NCBI RefSeq assembly: GCF_010894405.1
Contig: NZ_JAAIYA010000007.1
Coordinates: 124,001-188,000, forward strand
Reading direction: 5' to 3'
Length of the DNA stretch: 64,000 nt
Source of the DNA: Pyxidicoccus caerfyrddinensis
GTDB lineage: Bacteria > Myxococcota > Myxococcia > Myxococcales > Myxococcaceae
Below the pieces are notes generated by a model. That model did no database searches and was not told where the DNA came from. It saw nothing but the letters and a program-made list of their open reading frames with translations. Made by a program: the position numbers and the translations under genes. Below, piece by piece: positions 1-7,512 of the stretch (the stretch's first letter is position 1; every line of letters begins with the position of its first letter).

Positions 1-894
1 CATCTCCGGGTTGAACAGCGCCCCCACGCGCACCAGGAAGTCCGGTGCCAGGCCCGTCGGCACCTTCGCCGCGCGGGCGCCCAGCCGCTCGCGCAGCATA
101 CGGGCCATGTCGGTCATCCACAGGAAGTCGCTCGTCCCGGCGAACCGGTGGCCCGCCGCCTCGGGCGTCCGCATCGCCAGCAGGTGCAGGTCCACGAGGT
201 CTCTGACATCCACCACGCTGAACCCGAGCCTCGGAAGGCGGGAGAACTCTCCGCGCAGCATCCGCGCCATCATCTCGATGGAGCCGCCTAGATCCTTCCC
301 GAGGACAGGCCCTTGAATCATGCCGGGCAGCACCGTGGTCAGCGTCATCGGCCCCCCTGACTGCCGCGCGAAGTCCCAGGCAGCCTGCTCGGCCAGCGTC
401 TTCGAGTGCGTGTAGTGATTCACGCCCTTGCCGGTCAGGTCCGTCCACACCGTCTCATCCGTCGGCGTCCGGCCCGACTCGCGCGCCGGTGGCAGCGCGG
501 CCAGCAGCGACGACGTCACCACCACGCGCTTCACGCCCGCCTTCGCACCGGCCTTCAGCACGCGCAGGGTGCCCTCGCGGGCCGGGCGGATGAGGTCCTG
601 GTCCTTGAACTCGCCCACGCCCATGGGCGAGGCGACGTGCAGGATGAAGTCCGCTCCGTCCGCCGCCTGCTCCCACCCCTCGTCCTTCAGGAGGTCGGCG
701 GCGAAGAAGGACAGGCGGTCCTCCGCGTCCACCTGGCGGGCGATGGCGGCGCGAACCTCGCCTTCCCGGCGCAGCGCGCGGACCGTCGTCCGGACCCGGT
801 ACCCCTGCTTCAGCAGCGCGACGAGGGTCCAGCCACCCACGTACCCGGTGCCGCCCGTCACCAGCACCACTTCGCCATTCCCGGTTCTGTTCAT
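1..894 (-). CDS. NAD(P)-dependent SDR reductase/epimerase, C-terminus cut by window edge
   Basis: Extended short-chain dehydrogenase of the dihydroflavonol-reductase/epimerase type. It opens with the Rossmann motif TGGTGYVGG after the first beta strand, and the catalytic pair is YTHSK (YxxxK) preceded by the TSS strand. The ORF is open for 298 codons to base 1, so the last part lies outside the window. The ATG at 892-894 is the first in frame after the Rossmann start. It is divergent from an HxlR regulator 59 bases away, a common regulator-target layout, so control by that regulator is inferred. The substrate cannot be told from the sequence. Confidence 0.88.
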   Translation of the reverse strand, partial: MNRTGNGEVVLVTGGTGYVGGWTLVALLKQGYRVRTTVRALRREGEVRAAIARQVDAEDRLSFFAADLLKDEGWEQAADGADFILHVASPMGVGEFKDQDLIRPAREGTLRVLKAGAKAGVKRVVVTSSLLAALPPARESGRTPTDETVWTDLTGKGVNHYTHSKTLAEQAAWDFARQSGGPMTLTTVLPGMIQGPVLGKDLGGSIEMMARMLRGEFSRLPRLGFSVVDVRDLVDLHLLAMRTPEAAGHRFAGTSDFLWMTDMARMLRERLGARAAKVPTGLAPDFLVRVGALFNPEM

Positions 895-953
895 CGCTCA
901 CCCGCCATGTCGGTCCGCGCCCCGCTCGGGACTTGGTATCCAAAGGAGAGTGA

Positions 954-1367
954 GTGAGTATCGGTGACCACTTTTCTCCGCAAGAAGGCACCTGGATGAA
1001 ACTCGGTAACCTGGACCTCCCCTCCGACGTCTGCCGCTCGGTCGGCGACGTGCTCGCGCGCATCGGCGACAAGTGGTCGGTGCTCGTCATCGTCCTGCTG
1101 AAGGACGGCAGCAAGCGGTTCAGCGAGCTGCGGCGCGAGATTGGCACCGTGTCCCAGAAGATGCTGACGGCCACCCTGCGCGGGCTGGAGCGCGACGGCT
1201 ACGTGAAGCGCACAGTCACTCCCACCATTCCCCCCCGGGTCGACTACGAATTGACGGGGCTGGGGCGCGATGTGCTGACGCCCCTCGACGCCATGGCCCG
1301 GTGGGCCCTGTCACGGCGCGAGCAGGTGGAGGCCGCGCGAAAGGCCTACGACAAGCGCAACCGCTGA
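954..1367 (+). CDS. HxlR-family winged-helix transcriptional regulator
   Basis: A 137-residue single-domain DNA-binding protein. It carries the HxlR/MarR-like core: GDKWSVLVIVLL, then FSELRREIGTVSQKMLTATL as the recognition-helix region, then the wing with DGYVKR and YELTGLG. Only one Cys (residue 27) lies before the HTH, near the place where some HxlR proteins sense electrophiles or oxidants; whether it senses anything is inference. The GTG start at 954 follows AAAGGAGAG at a good distance; the ATG at 996 is an alternative with a weaker site. It sits between two SDR genes and is divergent from the first, so it probably regulates them. Confidence 0.88.
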   Translation: MSIGDHFSPQEGTWMKLGNLDLPSDVCRSVGDVLARIGDKWSVLVIVLLKDGSKRFSELRREIGTVSQKMLTATLRGLERDGYVKRTVTPTIPPRVDYELTGLGRDVLTPLDAMARWALSRREQVEAARKAYDKRNR

Positions 1368-1460
1368 GGGCCCGCGCTGAGTGGGTTTTGAATCGAAGTC
1401 ACAGGTGCTGGTCCCCAGAGAGGGTTGCAGGACGGGCCCGTGCGCGACACCTATGGGGGC

Positions 1461-2249
1461 ATGAACCTCCAGCTCGACAACAAGCTTGCCCTCGTCACCG
1501 CCTCCACCGGCGGCATCGGTCGGGAAATCGCCACTGCCCTCGCCCGTGAGGGCGCCACGGTCATCATCAATGGACGCACGCTGGCCAGCGTGGAGGGCGC
1601 CGTCGCCGACATCCGCGCCCGCGTGCCGGGGGCGAATCTCGAGAAGCTGGCCGCCGACAACGGCACCGCCGAGGGCACCGCCGAGACGGTCCGCCAGTTC
1701 CCCGCGGTGGACATCCTCATCAACAACCTGGGCATCTACGAAGCGGTGGGCTTCTTCGACGAGACGGACGAGGCCTGGCAGCGCCTGTTCGAGGTCAACA
1801 TCCTGAGCGGGGTGCGCCTCGCCCGGCATTACCTCAGGGGAATGCTGGCGAAGAAGAGTGGCCGCGTGCTGTTCATCGCCAGCGAGGCGGCCATCAGCCC
1901 CTCGCCCGAGATGGCCCACTACAGCGCGACGAAGACGATGCAGCTCTCCGTGTCGCGCAGCCTCGCGGAGCTGACCAAGGGCACGGCCGTCACCGTCAAC
2001 ACCATCATGCCGGGCTCGACGCGGACAGAAGGCGTCGCGAAGCTCGTCCAGGACATCTTCCCCGGCCTGCCGCTCGCCGAGGCGGAGAGGCGCTTCATGC
2101 GGGAGAACCGCCCCACCTCGCTCATCGAGCGCCTCATCGACCCGAAGGAGGTGGCGGACTTCGTCACCTACGTGAGCAGCCCGCTCGCCTCCGCCATCAA
2201 CGGGGCCGCGCTGCGCATCGACGGCGGGCTCGTGCGCAGCGTGTTCTGA
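1461..2249 (+). CDS. SDR-family oxidoreductase (classical type)
   Basis: Classical short-chain dehydrogenase/reductase of 262 residues. It has TASTGGIG (13-20) for NAD(P) binding, NNLG (88-91), Asn113, Ser141, and the YSATK pair Tyr154/Lys158. The C-terminus ends with the usual NGAALRIDGG cofactor/substrate segment. I chose the ATG at 1461 because it starts just before the first beta strand; an in-frame TTG at 1425 and GTG at 1440 would add 7-12 residues with no family support. It lies 93 bases downstream of the HxlR gene on the same strand and may be co-transcribed. The substrate is unknown. Confidence 0.9.
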   Translation: MNLQLDNKLALVTASTGGIGREIATALAREGATVIINGRTLASVEGAVADIRARVPGANLEKLAADNGTAEGTAETVRQFPAVDILINNLGIYEAVGFFDETDEAWQRLFEVNILSGVRLARHYLRGMLAKKSGRVLFIASEAAISPSPEMAHYSATKTMQLSVSRSLAELTKGTAVTVNTIMPGSTRTEGVAKLVQDIFPGLPLAEAERRFMRENRPTSLIERLIDPKEVADFVTYVSSPLASAINGAALRIDGGLVRSVF

Positions 2250-2253
2250 AGCA

Positions 2254-2287
2254 CGGGCCAGGGGCGGGCAGCGCCTCCCCTGGCCCG
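2254..2287. terminator. Bidirectional hairpin between convergent genes
   Basis: A perfect 11-bp stem, CGGGCCAGGGG at 2254-2264 pairing with CCCCTGGCCCG at 2277-2287, with a 12-base loop. It lies between the SDR stop at 2249 and the protease stop at 2313, which converge. There is no T-tract, so rho-independent function is inferred only from stem strength and position. Confidence 0.6.
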
Positions 2288-2312
2288 CGACGTCTTCAGG
2301 CCGCCGCGAGGC

Positions 2313-3842
2313 TCAGCGGTAGTCCCACTTCTGGTTCGCGCCGCCGGTGCAATCCCAGATGATCAGCCGGGCGCCGCTGGCCGAGTTCCAGTCCTTGATG
2401 TCCACGCACTTGTTGGCGAGCACGCTGACGAGGTCGCCCGCGCCGCTCAGCACGAACTGCTGGGCCGCGTTGCCATTGCAGTTGGCGAGCTGGATGGTCG
2501 TGCCGCCGGCCGTCGAAGCCCCGGCCACGTCCATGCACTTGCCGCCGGCCTGGAGCGTACCGTTGATGAAGGTCCACTTCTGCGCGCTGGTGTTGTTGCA
2601 GTCCCACATCTGGAGCGGCACGCCGTCGGAGAAGTTGGAGTTGGGCACGTCGATGCACTTGCCATTCCAGCGCGAGATGAACGACGCGCCGCTGCTGCCG
2701 CCGCCCGTCGTGCGGAGCGTGAGGCGGTAGGTGTTCAGGATGGGGTTGATGGGCTGGAAGAACGTCTGCGGAGGGTTGCCGTTGGCACACGTGCCCGCCA
2801 CGCCGGACGTCACGCCCTGCGCCTGGTTGCCGGAGATGAACGAGCCACCCGAGTCACCGCCGTCCGCGCACGCGTTGCTGCGGCTCAGGCCGTACACGGG
2901 GCCGTTGGAGTAGTTGACCGTCACGTTCTTCGCGTCGAGCGTGCCGCAGCGCCAGCCGGTGGTGTAGCCGGAGCGGCAGATGGAGGCGCCCAGCGGGGCC
3001 TCCTGCGAGCCCGCCACCGTCACGTTGCCGCCGTTGTAGTTGTAGACCCACGGCTGCGGCGTCCACGAGCCGTTGGTCGCCACCCAGCCGAAGTCGTTGC
3101 CTGGGAAGGTGGACGCCTGGATGGTGCCCAGCGCCACGCCGTTGTAGCCGGTGGTGGCGGTGCCCGCGCCGCCACAGTGGCCCGCGGTGACGAAGCCGCC
3201 ATTCACCGCGAAGCCAATCGAACAGCGGAAGTTGCTGAAGTAGTACGGGTCACCGCCGCGCACGTCGTAGACGACCTGCGGCGCCTGCGTGGAGGGGAGG
3301 ACGCGAATGGAGCCGTCCTTCGCGCCGCTGCTGCCGGCGACGAAGGCGTCCGCGCGGAGCTTCGTCTGGCTGGATGCGTCCGCGAAGACGACGACGGTGT
3401 TGGTGGGCAGGTCGACGTACCAGGAGTGGATGGCGGGAGAGAGCTCCTTCACGTTGAGGTCCAGCTCCGCCTTCACGCGCTCCAGCTGCGCCTGGCTGCG
3501 GGCCACGCGCTGGGGCCGCGCACCGGCGAGGCGAGCCTTCGCCGCGCTAGCTTCATCGGTGACACCGACGATGAGCTGGCCACCTTCCGCGTCGAGCCAC
3601 GCGCCGCCGAACTTCGCGCCGAGTTGCTCACGCAGACTCTTCTCGAGCTGGGGAGCTTTCGCCTCGAAGGCGAGTCGGCGGTGAACCTGCTCCTCGCTGA
3701 GGCCCAGGTCACGGCGCATCGCGGAGACGATTTCCGGAGACACGTCCTGCGCGGCCTCGGCGGACGACGGGATACCAGCCACGGCGGCCAGGCCAGCGAA
3801 CATCGCCGTCACGGAAGAAAGCCAATCGAACTTTCGGGTCAT
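2313..3842 (-). CDS. Secreted S1-family (alpha-lytic type) serine protease with ricin-B lectin domain
   Basis: Predicted extracellular preproprotease of 509 residues. A signal peptide ends near the AEA-AQ site at about residue 30, followed by a long alpha-lytic/streptogrisin-type pro-region (to about 190) that acts as a folding chaperone in this family. The catalytic domain has TAGHC (His222), GNDFG (Asp250) and GGDSGG (Ser331). After a short Gly/Ser linker, residues from about 386 form a ricin-type beta-trefoil with Cys and QxW-like repeats (QKW twice). Such lectin tails bind carbohydrate, so activity on cell-wall or polysaccharide surfaces is plausible for a predatory bacterium. The start is the ATG at 3840-3842. 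It converges with the upstream SDR. Confidence 0.93.
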   Translation of the reverse strand: MTRKFDWLSSVTAMFAGLAAVAGIPSSAEAAQDVSPEIVSAMRRDLGLSEEQVHRRLAFEAKAPQLEKSLREQLGAKFGGAWLDAEGGQLIVGVTDEASAAKARLAGARPQRVARSQAQLERVKAELDLNVKELSPAIHSWYVDLPTNTVVVFADASSQTKLRADAFVAGSSGAKDGSIRVLPSTQAPQVVYDVRGGDPYYFSNFRCSIGFAVNGGFVTAGHCGGAGTATTGYNGVALGTIQASTFPGNDFGWVATNGSWTPQPWVYNYNGGNVTVAGSQEAPLGASICRSGYTTGWRCGTLDAKNVTVNYSNGPVYGLSRSNACADGGDSGGSFISGNQAQGVTSGVAGTCANGNPPQTFFQPINPILNTYRLTLRTTGGGSSGASFISRWNGKCIDVPNSNFSDGVPLQMWDCNNTSAQKWTFINGTLQAGGKCMDVAGASTAGGTTIQLANCNGNAAQQFVLSGAGDLVSVLANKCVDIKDWNSASGARLIIWDCTGGANQKWDYR

Positions 3843-4208
3843 GGTTTGGAGGAATCAGCCCAGAGCAAAGGCAGACGCCAGGGTGAGGGGTTCCCCTGCT
3901 CGTGGGCATTGAGGGTGTGCCCTGGCGTTTCGGGTTTTCCCTGAGCAGGGGACATGCCAGCCCTCTCGCGGGACGCGAGGGACGGTGCTTCAGAGGGAAG
4001 CGGGCCCTCTTGCCGGGCCTTCACGCCTTCGGCGGGTGGTAACTCGAGAGACCAGCTGGTTACACGGGTTACCACCTACCCAGGGGTACTGGGGTTACAA
4101 GAGTTACCACCTTGCCAGGGGATGCGGGGATGGGTGGTGGTGTGGCAACGTCAAGCCCTCGCATCTCGGCGGGCGAATCCACGTCCGGAGGTGAGAGGGG
4201 GAACATCC
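3843..4208. other. Gene-free region, 366 bases, with inverted and direct repeats
   Basis: No convincing gene. This is the divergent promoter region for the protease (left) and the lipoprotein (right). It contains a 10-bp inverted repeat, TCCCCTGCTC at 3892-3901 and GAGCAGGGGA at 3943-3952, and the GTTAC repeat cluster at 4035-4121 described separately. A strong Shine-Dalgarno run (GGAGGTGAGAGGGGG) ends at about 4201, just before the lipoprotein ATG. Confidence 0.6.
4035..4121. repeat. Cluster of GTTAC half-sites in two 29-base direct repeats plus one inverted copy
   Basis: Two 29-base direct repeats, 4058-4086 and 4093-4121, share the pattern GGTTACA-N3-GTTACCACCT-N2-CCAGGGG and are offset by 35 bases. 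Each has two GTTAC elements 9 bases apart (4059, 4068, 4094, 4103). An inverted copy, GGTGGTAACTC at 4035-4045, is the exact reverse complement of 4101-4111. The placement 90-170 bases upstream of the lipoprotein ATG suggests operator sites; the binding protein is unknown. Confidence 0.55.
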
Positions 4209-5216
4209 ATGCTCGGACTCAAGCGTCTTCCCATCGTCGCCCTCATGCTGGCACTCGTCGCCGGCTGCAGCCCGGAGTCGTCCACGGGCTCGGTGCAGTT
4301 CGTCGTCGCCTCGCAGGAGTTCGCGGCGAACGGCAGCTCCGTCGTCCGCATCCAGGTCACCGTGTCCGGCCCGGACTTCGCCAGCATCAGCCAGGACCTG
4401 GTGAAGACGAGCGGGACCTGGGGCGGCACCATCAACGGCATTCCCGCGGGCACCGGCCGGAGCTTCCTCGCCACCGGCTTCAGCTCCCAGGGTGGGCGCA
4501 TCTTCGAGGGCCAGGCGACCAACGTCACCATCGTCTCGGGCGAGACGGCGCTGGTCGCCGTCACGCTGCAGGACCTGAGCGTTCCGGTGACCCCGACCAA
4601 CGACGTGCCCATCATCGACGCGGTGACGGTGTCGTCCACCACGGTGGAGGCCGGCGGACAGCTCACCCTGAGCGCCACGGCGCATGACCCCGTGGTGAGC
4701 GACACGCTGTCCTACGCCTGGACGGCCAGCGCGGGCTCGCTGAGCAGCGCGAACACCGCCAACACCGTCTGGACGGCGCCGTCCACGGCGCAGACCGTCA
4801 CCCTCACGCTGACCGTCCGCGACGTGCGCGGCGGCGTCAGCACCGCCCGGGTGAGCGTGGAGGTGGTGGCCGCGACGCCCGTGGGGGGCAGCGCCACCAT
4901 CCAGGTGAGCTTCAACACCCCGCCGATCGTCTCGGTGACGGCGACCGAGGGCCGCGTGCGGCTCGGGACGGACACCACGCTGTCCGCCAACGTCGTGGAC
5001 GTGGACTTCGAGCCGGTGACGTACCAGTGGACCGCGACCTGCGCGGGCACCTTCTCCACGCCCAACTCCCAGGGCTCGCGCTTCACCCCGTCCGCGCTTC
5101 CCTCCGGGAGCTGCAACAACTGCAGCGTCACCATGACGGCCAAGGACGGCCACGGCGGGCAGAACGCCGCCACCCTGAACATCTGCGTGGTGCCGGCCGA
5201 CTCGCACGCGCCGTAG
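4209..5216 (+). CDS. Lipoprotein with two PKD/Ig-like domains
   Basis: Predicted outer-membrane or surface lipoprotein of 335 residues. The signal peptide ends in the lipobox LVAGC (lipidated Cys20). After an N-terminal beta-rich region there are two Ig/PKD-like modules, each starting after a proline-rich joint (about 135 and 240) and carrying YAWTAS / YQWTAT strands followed by LTVRD or MTAKDGHGG. Such modules mediate protein or carbohydrate contacts; no catalytic motif is visible. Four Cys in the second module (CAGT, CNNC, NICV) could form disulfides. The ATG at 4209 is chosen because it follows a strong Shine-Dalgarno run and directly encodes the signal peptide, although the frame stays open upstream to 3954. 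Confidence 0.85.
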   Translation: MLGLKRLPIVALMLALVAGCSPESSTGSVQFVVASQEFAANGSSVVRIQVTVSGPDFASISQDLVKTSGTWGGTINGIPAGTGRSFLATGFSSQGGRIFEGQATNVTIVSGETALVAVTLQDLSVPVTPTNDVPIIDAVTVSSTTVEAGGQLTLSATAHDPVVSDTLSYAWTASAGSLSSANTANTVWTAPSTAQTVTLTLTVRDVRGGVSTARVSVEVVAATPVGGSATIQVSFNTPPIVSVTATEGRVRLGTDTTLSANVVDVDFEPVTYQWTATCAGTFSTPNSQGSRFTPSALPSGSCNNCSVTMTAKDGHGGQNAATLNICVVPADSHAP

Positions 5217-5222
5217 TGCGAC

Positions 5223-5340
5223 GGAAGGGAAACCGTGGCGGAGCGGCTGCTCCGCCACGGGCTCACCCGGGACGAGGCGCGGTGCCGCATCCCGCACCAC
5301 CGAGGCGAGGACGGCCCAGAGGCGGTGAATCTTCTGGATG
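5223..5340 (+). pseudogene. Relic of the C-terminal tail of a WD40 lipoprotein gene
   Basis: In frame from 5223 the DNA encodes GRETVAERLLRHGLTRDEAR. This matches the tail of the neighbouring WD40 lipoprotein (RREPVEETLLHYGLTWDEAR, encoded from about 7420) at 13 of 20 positions, and the nucleotide match continues past the functional gene's stop, where TGA is CGA here. No start, signal peptide or WD repeat precedes it. It is best read as the remaining 3' end of a decayed tandem duplicate. What is seen is the match; the duplication-decay history is inference. Confidence 0.5.
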
Positions 5341-5394
5341 AGCAGCGTGGGCCCGGTTGCAGGCGGATGACCCCACGTGTGGGGCTGGCGTGTC

Positions 5395-7494
5395 ATGGAG
5401 GCCCGTACCTTGAGAGTTCCGTCCCTGAGCTGGGGAGTCCTGCTGCTGCTGCTCACCTCCTGTGCGGCGCACCGGTCCTCCACCGGCGCCACGGAGCAGG
5501 AGCTGCGCGCGCGCATCTACCTGGCGAGGGGCGACGCGGCCGTTGAATCGAAACAATGGGGCGTGGCGGCGGCCTCCTACGCGGCCGCGCGGGTGTCATC
5601 GGATTCTCCAGCGGCACGGTGGGGGCAGGCCTGGGCCACGGACCGTGCCTCCACCCAGCGGTGGACGCAGAAGCTCACGGGTTCCGTCCTCGCGCTCGCA
5701 TTCTCTCCGGATGGAGAGGTGCTGGCCTCCGCGGGCAGCGACTTCATCGTTCGCCTGTGGAGTGTGAAGCGTGGGGAGCTGCTGACGGAGCTGAAGGGCC
5801 ACCCGGGTGAGGTGCTCGCCCTCGCCTTCTCTCCGGATGGCGGACGGTTGGCCTCGGCGGGGCTGCCTGGAGAAGTCCGTGTCTGGGACTGGCGCAATGG
5901 CAGACAGGTGGCGTTGTTCCAGGGGCATTCCGACGCCGTGCGCGGCCTGGCGTTCTCACCCGATGGGCGCCTGCTGGCGTCCTGTGGCCTGGACAAGACG
6001 GTGCGCGTCTGGGACGCCAGCGGGGGGACCGAGCAACTCCGGTTCGAGCACGACGCGTACGCCATCGCCGTGGCCTTCTCTCCCGAGGGCGGACAGCTCC
6101 TCTCGACGAGCATGGACCGCAGCGCGCGGGTGTGGGACCTGGGGACGCGCAAGGAGGTCCACCGCCTCGTCGGGCACGAGGAGAAGGTGGAGTCAGGAGC
6201 CTTCTCGGCCGATGGACGACTCATCATGACCGCGGCGGGCGACCGCACCGTGCGCCTCTGGAGCGCGCAGTCGGGACAGCTCGTCAACGTCTTGCGAGGC
6301 CAGGGTGATGTCTCGGTCGCCGCCATCGACGCCGGGTTCCGGCTCGTCGTGCAGGCGGGATGGGACGGGCGCGTGCAGCTCCTCGATGCTCGCAGCGGCG
6401 AGCTCTTGGAGCGACTGGACGCGCATCGCGCGTTCGCGATGAGCGTGGCCCTTTCACCCGACGGGCGCACCTTTGCCTCCGGTGGAAGGGATGGCGTATT
6501 GAACGTCTGGTCCCGACCGGTCACGCCCGCGGAGGTGGTCCTCCGTGGACACTCGGAGTGGGTGGAGACGCTCGCGTTCTCCGGGGAGCGCGAGCTCGTC
6601 TCGGGCGCCGAGGACGGACTGTGCAGGTGGAGCCTCTCGGACTGGAACGAGCCGGTGTCGCGCGCGGAGGGGACGGAGGCGGTGGCGTCCCTGGCGGTGA
6701 GCCCCGACTCCAGGCTCATCGCAGTGGGAACCCTGAAGGGCACGGTGCGGGTGCTGGAGGCGGCTTCAGGACGACAGCTCCTGGAGCTCTCCGGGGTGAA
6801 GGGGTCCGTACGGGCACTGGCCTTCAGTCCTGATGGACAGACGCTCGCTGCGGGTGGCGACCCGGACATCCACCTGTGGTCAATCCCTTCGGGTGCGGCC
6901 GTGGGTCGGCTCGCGGGCCATACCGGGAAGCTCTGGGCCCTGGCCTTCGATGGGACGGGGAAGCGACTCGCGTCCGGCGGCGCTGACAAGACGGTGCGGC
7001 TCTGGGACGTGGACCGGCGTCAGCAGCTCTTCCGGCTCGATGCGGGTGAGCGGGTGCGAGCGGTGACCTTCACCGCATCCGGCGACGCGCTGGTGACGGC
7101 CGGGATGCAGCAGCCCATCCGGATGTGGAGTGCCACGGACGGGCGCCTGCTGAAGTCGATGGATGAAGGCACCGTCGGCGTCATGTCCCTCGGCCTGTCA
7201 CGGGACGGCCGGTTCCTCGCGTCGGCGGGAATGGACATGGTCGTGAAGGTCTGGAGTCTTCCTTCGGGAGCGCTGATGGGAGGCGTCCGCCGGCAGCAGG
7301 GCTTCCTGTCCGCCGTGGCCTTCTCGCCGGACGGGTCGGTCCTGGCCTCGGGGGCGTCCGACAGGACCGTCCTGCTGCTCCGGTTCGACGGTGTGGCGCA
7401 TCCACCTCCGGCAAGGAGGGAGCCCGTGGAGGAGACGCTGCTCCACTACGGGCTCACCTGGGACGAGGCCCGGCTCCTCATCCAACCTCGCTGA
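5395..7494 (+). CDS. WD40-repeat lipoprotein, 14 repeats (two seven-bladed propellers)
   Basis: Predicted lipoprotein of 699 residues: a short leader, a hydrophobic run and the lipobox LLTSC (Cys23). From about residue 95 to 675 there are 14 consecutive WD40 repeats with the FSPDG...LASGG.D..VRLW pattern, enough for two seven-bladed beta-propellers. Repeats 6, 8 and 9 are degenerate. The chain ends in a conserved-looking tail, GLTWDEARLL. WD40 propellers are protein-interaction platforms; the partner is unknown. The ATG at 5395 directly precedes the signal peptide; an in-frame GTG at 5377 adds six residues. A relic of the same tail lies just upstream (5223-5340). Confidence 0.88.
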   Translation: MEARTLRVPSLSWGVLLLLLTSCAAHRSSTGATEQELRARIYLARGDAAVESKQWGVAAASYAAARVSSDSPAARWGQAWATDRASTQRWTQKLTGSVLALAFSPDGEVLASAGSDFIVRLWSVKRGELLTELKGHPGEVLALAFSPDGGRLASAGLPGEVRVWDWRNGRQVALFQGHSDAVRGLAFSPDGRLLASCGLDKTVRVWDASGGTEQLRFEHDAYAIAVAFSPEGGQLLSTSMDRSARVWDLGTRKEVHRLVGHEEKVESGAFSADGRLIMTAAGDRTVRLWSAQSGQLVNVLRGQGDVSVAAIDAGFRLVVQAGWDGRVQLLDARSGELLERLDAHRAFAMSVALSPDGRTFASGGRDGVLNVWSRPVTPAEVVLRGHSEWVETLAFSGERELVSGAEDGLCRWSLSDWNEPVSRAEGTEAVASLAVSPDSRLIAVGTLKGTVRVLEAASGRQLLELSGVKGSVRALAFSPDGQTLAAGGDPDIHLWSIPSGAAVGRLAGHTGKLWALAFDGTGKRLASGGADKTVRLWDVDRRQQLFRLDAGERVRAVTFTASGDALVTAGMQQPIRMWSATDGRLLKSMDEGTVGVMSLGLSRDGRFLASAGMDMVVKVWSLPSGALMGGVRRQQGFLSAVAFSPDGSVLASGASDRTVLLLRFDGVAHPPPARREPVEETLLHYGLTWDEARLLIQPR

Positions 7495-7512
7495 GGGACG
7501 CTCGCGACCGAA

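Noticed and set aside
3954..4208. Upstream extension of the PKD-domain lipoprotein (85 residues)
   Set aside because: The lipoprotein signal peptide begins at 4209 with a strong Shine-Dalgarno site; the upstream part is repeat-rich intergenic DNA.
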